64,000 nt of DNA from Saprospiraceae bacterium (GCA_016720635.1 JADKKF010000005.1:1-64000), one strand, 5' to 3'. Positions 34,961 to 43,737 are shown, counted from the stretch's first letter. The notes: generated by a model not told the origin, from the sequence alone. Translations and numbers: made by a program.

Positions 34961-36526
34961 ATGAATAAGTTGTTTAAAAATATAGTATTTATTGCCCTAA
35001 TATTGGGGGTTATAAGTTGTAAGCAGGACAAGCTTCTCGATGTTTTGCCTTACGATTCATTTACTGATGCGACTGCATTTTCATCCAAGGCAAGATGTGA
35101 ACTTTCAGTTCTGGGAGTCTATGACGCAGCACAGTCGGGATTTTATGCATCTGGACAGGTAAGAGGATATCCTTTTGGAGCTGCTAGTTTTTCGCAAGGA
35201 GATATGAGAGGAGAGGATATGCTAAACCAAGCGTTGTTTTTCCAAATAACTTACGAAAACACTTATAGTTCTGGATCTGCCAATAATGTTTATATGTGGC
35301 ATACTTTATATGGTTTGATCAACAAGGCAAATTTGGTAATCGAGGGCTTACAAACTGCAGGAAATAGCGGTGTTCTAAGTACAGCAGATGCCAATAAATT
35401 AATCGGAGAGTGTAGGTTTTTAAGAGCCATGGCACATCACGAACTTTGCATCCATTTTTCTAGACCTTATGCCGAACCAAATGCATTGGGTATAGTGTAC
35501 AGAGATTTTGGTATCAAGGACCAAGCCACGACAGAAAGGGCAAAGAGTTTGTCTAGAGAAACGGTTGTATCTAATTACCAAAAGATACTTGCAGACTTAG
35601 ATTTTGCTGAAGCAAATTTACCATCAGATCGACAAAATATCAGAGCTGGAAAAGTTGCCGCTATTGCTTTGAAAATGAGAGTTAAATCTCATATGGGTGA
35701 CTGGACTGGTGTAAAAACTGAAGGAGCGAAATTGATTAATGTTGCGAATCCAAGCCAATCATTGATTGGTGGTTACAAATTGACCGCGACTCCAGATGGG
35801 CCATTCGCTAATAATACAAGTGAAGAAGCTGTATTCTCTATTAATAACAATAACGTTGATAATTCAGGGCCAAATGGTGCCTTGGCTTCTATGTATGGAT
35901 CACCTTCTTTGGGTGGACGTGGACTCGTGAGAGTTTCTCCTATCGCCTACAATCTTCCAGAATGGAGATGTGATGACCTAAGAAGAGGGATGTTGGTTAA
36001 AGAAACCTCTGGTGCTAGAAGTTATTATACTACCAAATTTAGAGATTATGTCAATAGGACAGATTTAACGCCTCATATTAGATTCGCAGAGGTGGTATTG
36101 ATGTTGGCTGAAGCTGAGTCTAGATCTTCTAATTCTACTTCCGATAATGCCCTTGCATTGCTTAATGCTGTAAGAAATAGAGCTGTGACTGCTGCAGCAA
36201 ATCAATACAAATTGTCCAACTTTGCAACCAGTAAGGATCTTACCAAGGCGATCTTAGCTGAGCGAAGAATTGAATTTTTGGCAGAAGGCAAAAGATGGAG
36301 TGATATCCATAGATTGGCTTTGGATCCAGATTTTTCTACTAACGGTATTCCAGCAAAAATGGCTTTTGCTTCCGCTACACTTTCATCTTATGTTTGCGAA
36401 GTGCCTGTAGATACACTAAGGAAATCAATCCCTGCACTGCCTTATAGCAATTTTAGATTCATCTGGCCCATCCCTCAAGAGGAAACGGTCGTAAATCCTA
36501 ATATCGCTCAGAATCCTATGTATTAA
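34961..36526 (+). CDS. SusD/RagB-family nutrient-binding lipoprotein
   Basis: This 521-residue lipoprotein has a signal ending LGVISC at about residue 21 and the SusD N-terminal pattern KLLDVLPYDSFTDATAF. A TPR-like helical scaffold follows (for example FLRAMAHHELCIHFSRPYAE). The C-terminal block APDFRSD-equivalent reads LAERRIEFLAEGKRWSDIHR, typical of RagB/SusD. It sits on the cell surface as the lid over the SusC-type barrel encoded 26 nt upstream. A clean terminator follows at 36544. Confidence 0.95.
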   Translation: MNKLFKNIVFIALILGVISCKQDKLLDVLPYDSFTDATAFSSKARCELSVLGVYDAAQSGFYASGQVRGYPFGAASFSQGDMRGEDMLNQALFFQITYENTYSSGSANNVYMWHTLYGLINKANLVIEGLQTAGNSGVLSTADANKLIGECRFLRAMAHHELCIHFSRPYAEPNALGIVYRDFGIKDQATTERAKSLSRETVVSNYQKILADLDFAEANLPSDRQNIRAGKVAAIALKMRVKSHMGDWTGVKTEGAKLINVANPSQSLIGGYKLTATPDGPFANNTSEEAVFSINNNNVDNSGPNGALASMYGSPSLGGRGLVRVSPIAYNLPEWRCDDLRRGMLVKETSGARSYYTTKFRDYVNRTDLTPHIRFAEVVLMLAEAESRSSNSTSDNALALLNAVRNRAVTAAANQYKLSNFATSKDLTKAILAERRIEFLAEGKRWSDIHRLALDPDFSTNGIPAKMAFASATLSSYVCEVPVDTLRKSIPALPYSNFRFIWPIPQEETVVNPNIAQNPMY

Positions 36527-36543
36527 TTCTGAAAACATAAATT

Positions 36544-36572
36544 AAAAGGGTTGCTTTATGCAACCCTTTTTG
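36544..36572 (+). terminator. Rho-independent terminator of the susC-susD unit
   Basis: An 11-bp stem, AAAAGGGTTGC (36544-36554)/GCAACCCTTTT (36560-36570), has a 5-nt loop and a T-rich 3' side, 18 nt after the susD-like stop. Confidence 0.9.
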
Positions 36573-36611
36573 TTTTATTGGCGTTTTATTTCATGCCAAT
36601 TGCGTTTTAAG

Positions 36612-37238
36612 ATGTATTCTAATACACGATTTTACTTTGTTTTATCGATGGTTTTGTTTAGCTTATTCAGCCAAACCAAATCTATAGGTCAGGATACCAT
36701 CAACAAGCCCGACCTAGACCCCTACATGTTGCATCTAGCTCAGATAGAGATTGTACAAGGGGATACTCAGTTGGTTGTCCATTTGCCCGAGATATTTGTT
36801 TGGAGTACTAGATATGCCTTTACTGCCGAACAGCAAAATATGCTCTACAGATACAGAGTCTATGCTTACTACGTCAGACCCTTTGCCATCGCTGCAGTCA
36901 AGAATTACAATGAGTTGCAGGTTTTAACCCAAGATTTATCTCGTAGAGATCGCAGAAAACTCATCAAAGCAAAACAGGAAGAACTCGAAAAACAGTTCGC
37001 TTCCAATATCAAAAAATTGACCAAGACCCAAGGTAAAATCCTCATCAAGATGATCGAGTATTCTACACAAAAGCCGATGTACGACATATTAAAAGAACTC
37101 AAAGGAGGATTCACAGCATCCTATTGGAATGCCATCGGACTTATTTATGACCACCACCTCAAGCGAGGTTACGAGCCAGGGAAAGATCCCTATATGGATA
37201 TCGTTCTAAAACAATATCCGCTCAATACGAACTATTAA
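36612..37238 (+). CDS. DUF4294-like secreted protein
   Basis: From the ATG at 36612 this is a protein of about 208 residues with a signal peptide (about 1-27). The frame is open back to 36558, but that start lies inside the upstream terminator. The body reads EIFVWSTRYAFTAEQQNMLY, YRVYAYYVRPFAIAAVKNYN, a charged helix (LSRRDRRKLIKAKQEELEKQ) and GKILIKMIEYSTQKPMYDIL, consistent with the Bacteroidota DUF4294 family of unknown function. It converges with dapD; the two stop codons overlap by 4 nt. Confidence 0.75.
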   Translation: MYSNTRFYFVLSMVLFSLFSQTKSIGQDTINKPDLDPYMLHLAQIEIVQGDTQLVVHLPEIFVWSTRYAFTAEQQNMLYRYRVYAYYVRPFAIAAVKNYNELQVLTQDLSRRDRRKLIKAKQEELEKQFASNIKKLTKTQGKILIKMIEYSTQKPMYDILKELKGGFTASYWNAIGLIYDHHLKRGYEPGKDPYMDIVLKQYPLNTNY

Positions 37239-38053
37239 ATCGCGACTTGGTGCGTTCTTAACACGTCGTTTAAGCTCGTCTTTTTGTCCGTACTTTCCTT
37301 CCTTTTTCCTATGATCAAAGCACACGGAACGTGATACTTTCCAGCGGCAAACTCCTTCTCGTAAGACCCAGGTATGACGACGCTCCTTGATGGTACCCGC
37401 CCCTTGAAGGAAACCGGTTCATCGCCCGTCACGTCGATGATATGAGTCGAAGCGGTCAGTACCACATTGGCACCCAATACGGCTTCTTTTTCTACACAAA
37501 CACCCTCAACTACGATACATCGAGAGCCAATAAAGCAATCGTCTTCTATGATAACAGGTGCCGCTTGAACAGGCTCTAGCACCCCACCTATACCGACGCC
37601 ACCGCTCAGGTGAACATTCTTACCAATTTGTGCACATGACCCCACGGTAGCCCATGTATCCACCATCGTTCCACTGCCCACATACGCTCCAATATTGACA
37701 TACGATGGCATCAAGATGACCCCAGGTTCTAGGAAAGATCCGTATCTGGCGATCGCGTGCGGGACGACTCTAACATCATGCTGGGCATAATTTTTTTTCA
37801 GCGGGATTTTATCGTGAAACTCAAAGATTCCCACCTCCATCGTCTTCATCTCTTGGATCGGAAAATACATCAGTACCCCCTTTTTTACCCAGTCATTCAC
37901 TTGCCAAATGCCTGATTCTAGCTTTTCTGCGACCCTAATTTTTCCACTATCAAGCTGGCTTATAAGGTGGCGGATGGCATCTCGAGTCTCTATTAATTTC
38001 AATAAATCCCTGTTTTCCCAGGCATTTTCGATGATCGAACGGATATTTTCCAT
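37235..38053 (-). CDS. dapD: 2,3,4,5-tetrahydropyridine-2,6-dicarboxylate N-succinyltransferase
   Basis: This enzyme of about 272 residues transfers succinyl from succinyl-CoA to tetrahydrodipicolinate in lysine and diaminopimelate synthesis. The start chosen is ATG 38053 (MENIRSIIENAWENRDLLKL), which matches the family start; the frame is open to 38095, but that stretch belongs to element R6. The left-handed beta-helix hexapeptide region is clear (VLMPSYVNIGAYVGSGTMVD, TWATVGSCAQIGKNVHLSGG, VIIEDDCFIGSRCIVVEGV). It is preceded by promoter element TATTTTTG at 38190-38183, so the mRNA leader contains R6 in sense orientation. No other lys/dap gene is adjacent. Confidence 0.95.
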   Translation of the reverse strand: MENIRSIIENAWENRDLLKLIETRDAIRHLISQLDSGKIRVAEKLESGIWQVNDWVKKGVLMYFPIQEMKTMEVGIFEFHDKIPLKKNYAQHDVRVVPHAIARYGSFLEPGVILMPSYVNIGAYVGSGTMVDTWATVGSCAQIGKNVHLSGGVGIGGVLEPVQAAPVIIEDDCFIGSRCIVVEGVCVEKEAVLGANVVLTASTHIIDVTGDEPVSFKGRVPSRSVVIPGSYEKEFAAGKYHVPCALIIGKRKESTDKKTSLNDVLRTHQVAI

Positions 38054-38073
38054 AATTACTTTTTTTATTATTT

Positions 38074-38172
38074 GGGCGATTCGAGGTCCATTCATGACCT
38101 CGACCGGGCTACTCCAGGCTTTGGTCTCACGAGTGAGACTGTGCTGCGCACACCTTGCGTATCCCTATCGCA
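38074..38172 (-). repeat. Dispersed structured intergenic element R6 in the dapD leader
   Basis: On the minus strand GCGAT (38172-38168) and ATCGC (38080-38076), followed by CCAAA, form the closing helix. Body AGGGATACGCAAGG, hairpin GTCTCAC/GTGAGAC, core TAGCCCGG and hairpin TCGAGGTC/GACCTCGA. It ends about 20 nt before the dapD ATG and lies after the predicted dapD transcription start. Confidence 0.75.
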
Positions 38173-38182
38173 TTGGCTCCGC

Positions 38183-38190
38183 AAAAATAG
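38183..38190 (-). promoter_or_regulatory. dapD promoter -7 element (TATTTTTG)
   Basis: TATTTTTG on the minus strand (38190-38183) predicts transcription starting near 38178, just before R6, giving a dapD leader of about 125 nt made almost entirely of R6. Confidence 0.45.
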
Positions 38191-38237
38191 CAAATTTTAC
38201 CAAGCGATTAGCAAGTATGTGTCTATTTCCCTTGTGA

Positions 38238-39947
38238 TTAATTTTGCATTTTAGCTCTGGACAATTTGCTGTGGCGATAACCGTAAGTAAAATAAATCAG
38301 CAAACCGATGCACAGCCATATGATAAAACCAAACCAACTTTTAGAAGGGATCTGAGCCATCATATAAAAGCAAAAAACCAACCCAAGCACAGGTATCAGA
38401 GACATCTTGTATTTAAATCCCAACCCTACTAAAACCAAACATACCAACGCAAACAAAATCATAGGAAAATTCTCCACGAGACTTTGGTTCGCAAAAGTAC
38501 CCCAATAAGCTGGTTGATATTTGGTGATATAGAGATAAGTCAAAACCAATAAGGCAGGAAATACAAACTTTGCATTGATATAAGGAGTTTGGAATTTTCC
38601 CTTGGGCGCATCTGGGGTGTTGTGGAGTTTTATCACCCCTCCACAGACGACCACAAAGGCGAATAATGTGCCCATACTGCATAAGTCCAAAACCACATCG
38701 CTCGGAATGAATAACATAGGTATTATGACGCAAAGCCCTGTGATAATCGTTGCAAAAGAGGGAGTCTTGTATCTTGGATGTATTTTAGAAAATGCCTTTG
38801 GCAATAGACCATCTCTGCTCATACTCATCCATATCCTAGGCTGTCCCAACTGAAATACCAACATGACACTTGCCATCGCTACGACGGCACTTAAAGCTAT
38901 GATACCCGAAATCCATGTCAAATTTGCCCCATTGGGTCCAAAAACATAAGCCAAAGGATCATCTTGTTTTAGATCGGTATATTTAACCATCCCAGTCAAT
39001 ACCAAGGCTATCAACACATAAAGCACTGTACAAATGATGATGGCGTACATCATGCCCCTAGGTAAGTCTCGCTGTGGATTTTTACATTCTTCAGCAGTAG
39101 TCGATATGGCATCAAAACCAATATAGGCAAAAAATACGGAAGAAACGCCTGCAAGAACTCCCCCCATGCCGTTCGGAAGGAAAGGATTCCAATTTTCTGC
39201 TTTTACATAACAAGCCCCTAGAAATATAAACATCAAAACGATACCGAGTTTTATGGCAACCATGATATTGCTCGCATTTCTAGATTCTTTGATGCCTATA
39301 TATGCCAAATAGGTGATGATGAGGGTGATGAAAATGCCTGGTATATCTGCGATCAATCTAAGTCCAGCAATCTGTGGTGCCATATTCCACGCTACTATGG
39401 CTTCTTCTAGATTTTTTGGGATGACCTGATTGGAAGCGATCAAGGACATTCCTTCATCAAAGCCATTCCTAGCAGAGGTATAGTCTATACACATCCAAGC
39501 AGGAATATGGATTCCATTGTTCTCTAACAATCCAGTCAAGTACCCAGACCATGATACAGCCACCGTAATATTTCCGACGGCATATTCCATGATAAGTGCC
39601 CAGCCTATAATCCACGCTAATAACTCACCAAATGCTACATAGGAATAAGTATAGGCACTCCCTGATACAGGTAATAAGGATGCAAATTCAGCATAGGCAA
39701 AAGCAGCAAATCCGCACGCGAGCGCCGTGAATATAAACAGAAAAATTACGCCTGGTCCGCCATTGAAACTAGCCGTCCCGATGGTGCTAAAGATCCCTGC
39801 TCCAATGATCGCCGCTATGCCAAGTGACGTCAAATCCCATACACCTAGAGATTTGTTCATGACCAAGTGGCTGTCAGAGTTGTTGTCGATATTGGAAAGT
39901 ATTTGTTGGATATTTTTTTTTCTAAACAAAGAGGATAAAAAATTCAT
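38238..39947 (-). CDS. APC-family amino acid permease
   Basis: This 569-residue inner-membrane protein has at least twelve hydrophobic segments and the APC-superfamily start: LTSLGIAAIIGAGIFSTIG (TM1 with the unwound GAGIF motif), GPGVIFLFIFTALACGFAAF and YAEFASLLPVSGSAYTYSYV. Later motifs (SSVFFAYIGFDAISTTAEEC, NPQRDLPRGMMYAIIICTVL) place it with cationic amino-acid transporter (CAT/YfnA)-like permeases. It moves amino acids with protons or by exchange; the specificity is unknown. It ends just upstream of the dapD promoter region but is not in an obvious operon. Confidence 0.9.
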   Translation of the reverse strand: MNFLSSLFRKKNIQQILSNIDNNSDSHLVMNKSLGVWDLTSLGIAAIIGAGIFSTIGTASFNGGPGVIFLFIFTALACGFAAFAYAEFASLLPVSGSAYTYSYVAFGELLAWIIGWALIMEYAVGNITVAVSWSGYLTGLLENNGIHIPAWMCIDYTSARNGFDEGMSLIASNQVIPKNLEEAIVAWNMAPQIAGLRLIADIPGIFITLIITYLAYIGIKESRNASNIMVAIKLGIVLMFIFLGACYVKAENWNPFLPNGMGGVLAGVSSVFFAYIGFDAISTTAEECKNPQRDLPRGMMYAIIICTVLYVLIALVLTGMVKYTDLKQDDPLAYVFGPNGANLTWISGIIALSAVVAMASVMLVFQLGQPRIWMSMSRDGLLPKAFSKIHPRYKTPSFATIITGLCVIIPMLFIPSDVVLDLCSMGTLFAFVVVCGGVIKLHNTPDAPKGKFQTPYINAKFVFPALLVLTYLYITKYQPAYWGTFANQSLVENFPMILFALVCLVLVGLGFKYKMSLIPVLGLVFCFYMMAQIPSKSWFGFIIWLCIGLLIYFTYGYRHSKLSRAKMQN

Positions 39948-40162
39948 ACAGTAATTTTTGTTCGTTCTGATTTATTTCTAAGGAAATTTTGATGTTTTGA
40001 TGGTCCAAATTAACCATAAATGCCAGATTATCAAAATTTTACCAAAAATATTGAAAATTGAACCTTTTGTAATGAATTTTATGAATAGGCCATGCAGCTA
40101 ATTCGTTTAATTAATGGGCAAATCGCCTCAATCTAATGCTTTGATTTTCAATCCTTTTCTGT

Positions 40163-40546
40163 TTAAGCAAAAGTCTTTGCTTGTTCTATTTTATATAACA
40201 TAAGATTGGCAATGCTTTTGGCTTTTGATATTATTTCATCGGATTTTTTACCCATAAAATTTGCATTAACAGTCGCAGTCCAGAGTTCCAGCCAAGCATC
40301 GAATTGAACAGGAGACATCGTCGTTTTTTTACTCAAAAGTATATGTTTTATCATGGGATTGCCCTTGAAAACTCCTTTTCCAAAAAGAACTGATTCCCAA
40401 AAATCATACATATTAGGAAGATGTTCTTGCCAATTAATTTTAGCCACTTCATCGAAAATAGGCCCAATGGTCTTATTTTCTTTAACCTGGTCATAAAAGG
40501 TATCCACTAAGTAAATTATGTCATTTCGGTCTTCAATATCTTTCAT
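40163..40546 (-). CDS. Group III truncated haemoglobin
   Basis: The globin of about 127 residues from the ATG at 40546 (MKDIEDRNDIIYLVDTFYDQ) shows the group III features: VKENKTIGPIFDEVAKINWQ, HLPNMYDFWESVLFGKGVFKGNP (pre-F region), MIKHILLSKKTTMSPVQFDAWLELW with the likely proximal His in the IKHILL helix, and a C-terminal helix. The frame is open to a TTG at 40570, but the ATG fits the family better. These proteins bind O2, NO or sulfide; their roles are often in microaerobic or NO response. Its -7 element is at 40594-40587. Confidence 0.9.
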   Translation of the reverse strand: MKDIEDRNDIIYLVDTFYDQVKENKTIGPIFDEVAKINWQEHLPNMYDFWESVLFGKGVFKGNPMIKHILLSKKTTMSPVQFDAWLELWTATVNANFMGKKSDEIISKAKSIANLMLYKIEQAKTFA

Positions 40547-40586
40547 TAATTGTATCTTTTTTCTGCTCAAACCATTTAAACATATT

Positions 40587-40594
40587 CAAATGTA
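40587..40594 (-). promoter_or_regulatory. Truncated-haemoglobin promoter -7 element (TACATTTG)
   Basis: TACATTTG on the minus strand matches TAnnTTTG and gives a leader of about 35 nt to the ATG at 40546. Confidence 0.45.
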
Positions 40595-40780
40595 AATAGA
40601 TTTCCATCCAAAGAAATATTTGCAATTATTATTAATGGGCGAGATCTGCGGTAAGTGGGAGAGGAGAATCACTTTATCTGGTTTTATTAAAAAGCTCGAT
40701 AGAATACCAAAAACTCCACTAATTTATTTTACCACCTCATGACAAATCAAGGCTTGTGGCAGTTTTGTTTTTGACCGTTC

Positions 40781-41086
40781 TTATAGTTTTATAGAAAGAT
40801 GCAACTGTCCTCCAAAACCAAGTTCAACAATTTTTTGTAAAGTTGATATTCGTACTTCCTTAATATTATTTTCAATTCTTGAAATGTATGACTTTGTCGT
40901 ACCACATTTTTCTGCAAGTTGCTCTTGCGTCATTCCTTTTTCAAGTCTAGCTTCGTGAATCAACGCACCCAGTTTGAACTGATTATAACCTGCTTCCAAT
41001 TCTTCTCGTTTTGAAGCCCCCCTCTTTCCGTAATGTTTGTCTTTAAACTCGGAAAGTGTCATTAAATTATTGTTTTTCTTGTTCAT
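40781..41086 (-). CDS. HigA-like XRE-family antitoxin
   Basis: This 101-residue protein has a helix-turn-helix XRE domain (about residues 38-95: ALIHEARLEKGMTQEQLAEK, then GTTKSYISRIENNIKEVRIS). Its start overlaps the end of the upstream RelE-like gene by 20 nt. That order, toxin first and XRE antitoxin second, is the HigBA arrangement. The antitoxin would neutralise the toxin and repress the shared promoter. The leading Lys-rich part (KDKHYGKRGASKREELEAGY) precedes the DNA-binding domain. Confidence 0.85.
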   Translation of the reverse strand: MNKKNNNLMTLSEFKDKHYGKRGASKREELEAGYNQFKLGALIHEARLEKGMTQEQLAEKCGTTKSYISRIENNIKEVRISTLQKIVELGFGGQLHLSIKL

Positions 41087-41417
41087 ATTCTCCTTTAATT
41101 TTTAATGCCTTTTCAATTTCTTGTTTTGGTGTCTTTTGTGTTTTCTTTTGAAATCCATTTGCTAGAATTACTAAATTTCCTTTGTCAAAAAAGCAGAAAA
41201 TCCTAAAAATATCATTTCCTTGTTGAATGCGAATTTCATAAAGTCCGCTGGTATTTTCAATGTGTTTTAGATATATTTCAGGAATTTTATCAATTTCTTC
41301 AATAAGGTCAAAAGTCCAAATTATTTTAGCCTTTACTTTCTTATTCTGTTTAATAAAAAAATCTTCAAAATAATTTTTATAGAAGATAATCGTCCTAACT
41401 ATTTGCCTTTCTTTCAC
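41067..41417 (-). CDS. RelE/HigB-family toxin (phage-derived Gp49-like)
   Basis: The protein of about 116 residues from the GTG at 41417 contains RTIIFYKNYFEDFFIKQ, KAKIIWTFDLIEEIDKIPEI, GLYEIRIQQGNDIFRIFCFF and LVILANGFQKKTQKTPKQEI. These are the pattern of Gp49-like HigB toxins, ribosome-dependent mRNA endonucleases. Start choice: the frame is open to a TTG at 41432, but that codon lies upstream of a consensus promoter whose transcription start falls on about 41417, so GTG at 41417 is the only sensible start and the mRNA is probably leaderless. The gene overlaps the antitoxin gene by 20 nt. Confidence 0.85.
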   Translation of the reverse strand: MKERQIVRTIIFYKNYFEDFFIKQNKKVKAKIIWTFDLIEEIDKIPEIYLKHIENTSGLYEIRIQQGNDIFRIFCFFDKGNLVILANGFQKKTQKTPKQEIEKALKIKGEYEQEKQ

Positions 41418-41421
41418 GTAG

Positions 41422-41451
41422 CAAATATACAAAAGTTGTCCTAAAGTACAA
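41422..41451 (-). promoter_or_regulatory. higBA promoter (TTG-N19-TATATTTG)
   Basis: TTG (41451-41449), 19 nt, then TATATTTG (41429-41422) is a full match to the Bacteroidota promoter. Predicted transcription starts at about 41417, on the toxin GTG. Confidence 0.6.
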
Positions 41452-41605
41452 TTATTATTTTTGACAAAATTTTTAACTTTTCTCTAAATCCATCAACGTT
41501 ATCCATCCTTTAGAACCAATTCAAATCAATATGTTGAACGTAGTTTCGAAATATAATGGAAAAAATATCCTTATTACAACATAAAACCCTATTTTTCGTG
41601 TTAAT

Positions 41606-43615
41606 ATGAAGATGAAAAATAATTCGACAATTCTCCAAATATTAAAGCAACTGATAACCGTCTATTGTCTTCTATTCGCTTGGCAAGGATGTACGATTAT
41701 TGAAAAAGTAAAAACAGGATATCAAGCCTATGATGCCAAGCAATATGCCAAGGCGATTACACTCTGGGAAAAGGATCTAAAAAGCCTAAAATCTTCCCCT
41801 AAAAAAGGAGAAATTGCCTTCCTGATGAGCAAATCCTATGCAAAGATTGGAAAGTACAAACCAGCCCTTGATTATGTCCAAATAGCGATAGACAATGAAT
41901 ATGGCGTCGAAGCGTATCTCCAAAAAGCTGAATTATTGAAAATGTCAGAGAAATACGGCGAAGCCCTTCAGACCTACGAACAACTGGAAGACCAAATCCA
42001 AGATAAAGACCGTTTTGCCAAAGAAAAAAACGCTTTGAAAATCAATTACGATTGGAGAAAAAAATACAACCCCAAGCAATTTACTATTGAAAAACTCAAA
42101 TCAAATACAGATGCCGATGAGTATCTGCCTTTTGAGATAGGTCGTGATTCCATACTTTTTACAAGTGACAAATCGAATAACAACGATGGCCAAACCTACG
42201 CTTGGACTGGGCGAAATTATAGCGATACCTATTTGCTCAATCTTAGTAATTCTGACGTCAGTCCTTACTTAGATCTTTTCAATTCCAAAGAAAATGATGG
42301 CGCTTTGGTTTTTAGCCGCGACAAGAATTGGGTATTTTATAGCTCTTGCCGCACCATTGACCCAGCTCAACCCACCAACTGTCAGCTATATTTCAGCCGC
42401 CGCATCGATGGAGTCTGGACAGAACCAAGCTTGATGCCCTTTGTTCAGGAAGGATTTCAATACGTCCACCCTGCTATATCGACATCGGGAGATTATTTGA
42501 TTTTTGCTTCTAACCAAGAAGGTACCTTAGGGGGCATGGATTTGTTCATATCTAGGTTTAAAGACGAAGTTTGGAGTGATCCGATTGATCTTGGCTCCTC
42601 CATCAATTCCGAATTCGATGAAGTATTTCCGTCACTGGTACAAGATACCCTGTATTTTGCCTCCAATCACTTTTCGGGTATGGGTGGATTTGATTTATAC
42701 AAGACCTACTGGAGAAATCAGCAATCTTGGGCTCCCATCATCAACTTGAAGCCACCCTTCAACAGCGGCGCCGACGATACAGGATACCTTCCCTTGAGTT
42801 TGACGCCAACGGACACCAGCGTTTATTCGAATTCCATTATTTTGGTATCCAATAGGGGTGGGAGCGACGATCTTTATCTCGTCAAAGAGAAAAAACACCC
42901 ACAAAGCAATGTCCCAACCACGCCTAAAATTCAAAGAATCGTACTTAACTTGACTTCACTGCACAAGATATATATGATTTCTGCGGATCCAAATAGCCCT
43001 ATCAGAGGACGCGCACCGCTGGCAAATGTCTCATTTGAGATACTCGAAAATGGAAAATCCATCAAGAAATCCAGGACGGACGACATTGGATTTGCTTCTT
43101 TAGAACTCAAGCCCAATACCTCTTATGAGATCATTTGCAACAAAAAAGACTATTTTACCTCAAAAATTACCTTCAGCACAGAGGACACCAGCCAGACGAT
43201 AGAAGATGAAGACACGCGCATCATCGATAAGCGGATTCTTCTCGAGAAAAAATTCAAAAATCAAGAAATTGCCCTCGAAAATATCTACTACAACTATGAC
43301 AAATGGGAACTCAGGGAGGATGCCTATCCATCACTCCAAAATCTGGCACAGCTCCTACGCAATAATCCAACGCTCCAAATTCAACTTTCTGCGCACACCG
43401 ATTGCCGCGGCGAAGACGATTACAACTTGGATCTATCCCAAAAAAGGGCGAAGTCCGTAGTGGATTATCTCATCTCCCAGGGCATCGACCCCCAGCGTTT
43501 GGTGGCGGTAGGTTATGGCGAGACGAGCCCGAATATCCCTTGCGTTTGCGAGAATTGTACCGAAGAGCAACATCAAAAAAATCGGCGCACGACCTTTAAA
43601 GTTTTGAAAGAATAA
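41606..43615 (+). CDS. PorE-like TPR-PD40-OmpA lipoprotein
   Basis: This 669-residue lipoprotein has its lipobox Cys near residue 28 (LLFAWQGC). Domains in order: TPR repeats (about 38-150, KQYAKAITLWEKDLKS, GKYKPALDYVQIAIDN), a WD40/PD40-type beta-propeller (about 165-430, with repeated YLIFASNQEGTLGGMDLFIS-like blades), a carboxypeptidase-regulatory-like domain (about 455-530) and a C-terminal OmpA peptidoglycan-binding domain (about 555-669, IQLSAHTDCRGEDDYNLDLS, KRAKSVVDYLISQGID). The same architecture occurs in PorE of the type IX secretion system, but Bacteroidota have several paralogues, so a T9SS role is plausible rather than shown. It would link the outer membrane and peptidoglycan. 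Confidence 0.85.
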   Translation: MKMKNNSTILQILKQLITVYCLLFAWQGCTIIEKVKTGYQAYDAKQYAKAITLWEKDLKSLKSSPKKGEIAFLMSKSYAKIGKYKPALDYVQIAIDNEYGVEAYLQKAELLKMSEKYGEALQTYEQLEDQIQDKDRFAKEKNALKINYDWRKKYNPKQFTIEKLKSNTDADEYLPFEIGRDSILFTSDKSNNNDGQTYAWTGRNYSDTYLLNLSNSDVSPYLDLFNSKENDGALVFSRDKNWVFYSSCRTIDPAQPTNCQLYFSRRIDGVWTEPSLMPFVQEGFQYVHPAISTSGDYLIFASNQEGTLGGMDLFISRFKDEVWSDPIDLGSSINSEFDEVFPSLVQDTLYFASNHFSGMGGFDLYKTYWRNQQSWAPIINLKPPFNSGADDTGYLPLSLTPTDTSVYSNSIILVSNRGGSDDLYLVKEKKHPQSNVPTTPKIQRIVLNLTSLHKIYMISADPNSPIRGRAPLANVSFEILENGKSIKKSRTDDIGFASLELKPNTSYEIICNKKDYFTSKITFSTEDTSQTIEDEDTRIIDKRILLEKKFKNQEIALENIYYNYDKWELREDAYPSLQNLAQLLRNNPTLQIQLSAHTDCRGEDDYNLDLSQKRAKSVVDYLISQGIDPQRLVAVGYGETSPNIPCVCENCTEEQHQKNRRTTFKVLKE

Positions 43616-43632
43616 TTAATTAGTTTTGATTT

Positions 43633-43737
43633 GGGCATCCCGCTAGATCACGATCTAGCGTCAGGCTCTTCGCCGCCAGGTCCTTCGGACGCCATCTCGC
43701 CATGCTGTCGAGATGAGCCGGCTTCGATCCTTGATGC
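43633..43737 (-). repeat. Dispersed structured intergenic element R7 (reverse orientation)
   Basis: Minus-strand closing helix GCATC (43737-43733)/GATGC (43639-43635), followed by CCAAAT. Hairpins GGCGTCC/GGACC-like in the middle, CATCTCGACAG/GGCGAGATG nearby, and CGCTAGATC/GATCTAGCG directly before the 3' arm. It is the most diverged copy (no ACCCGACCC core). It lies between two plus-strand genes, antisense to them. Confidence 0.65.
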
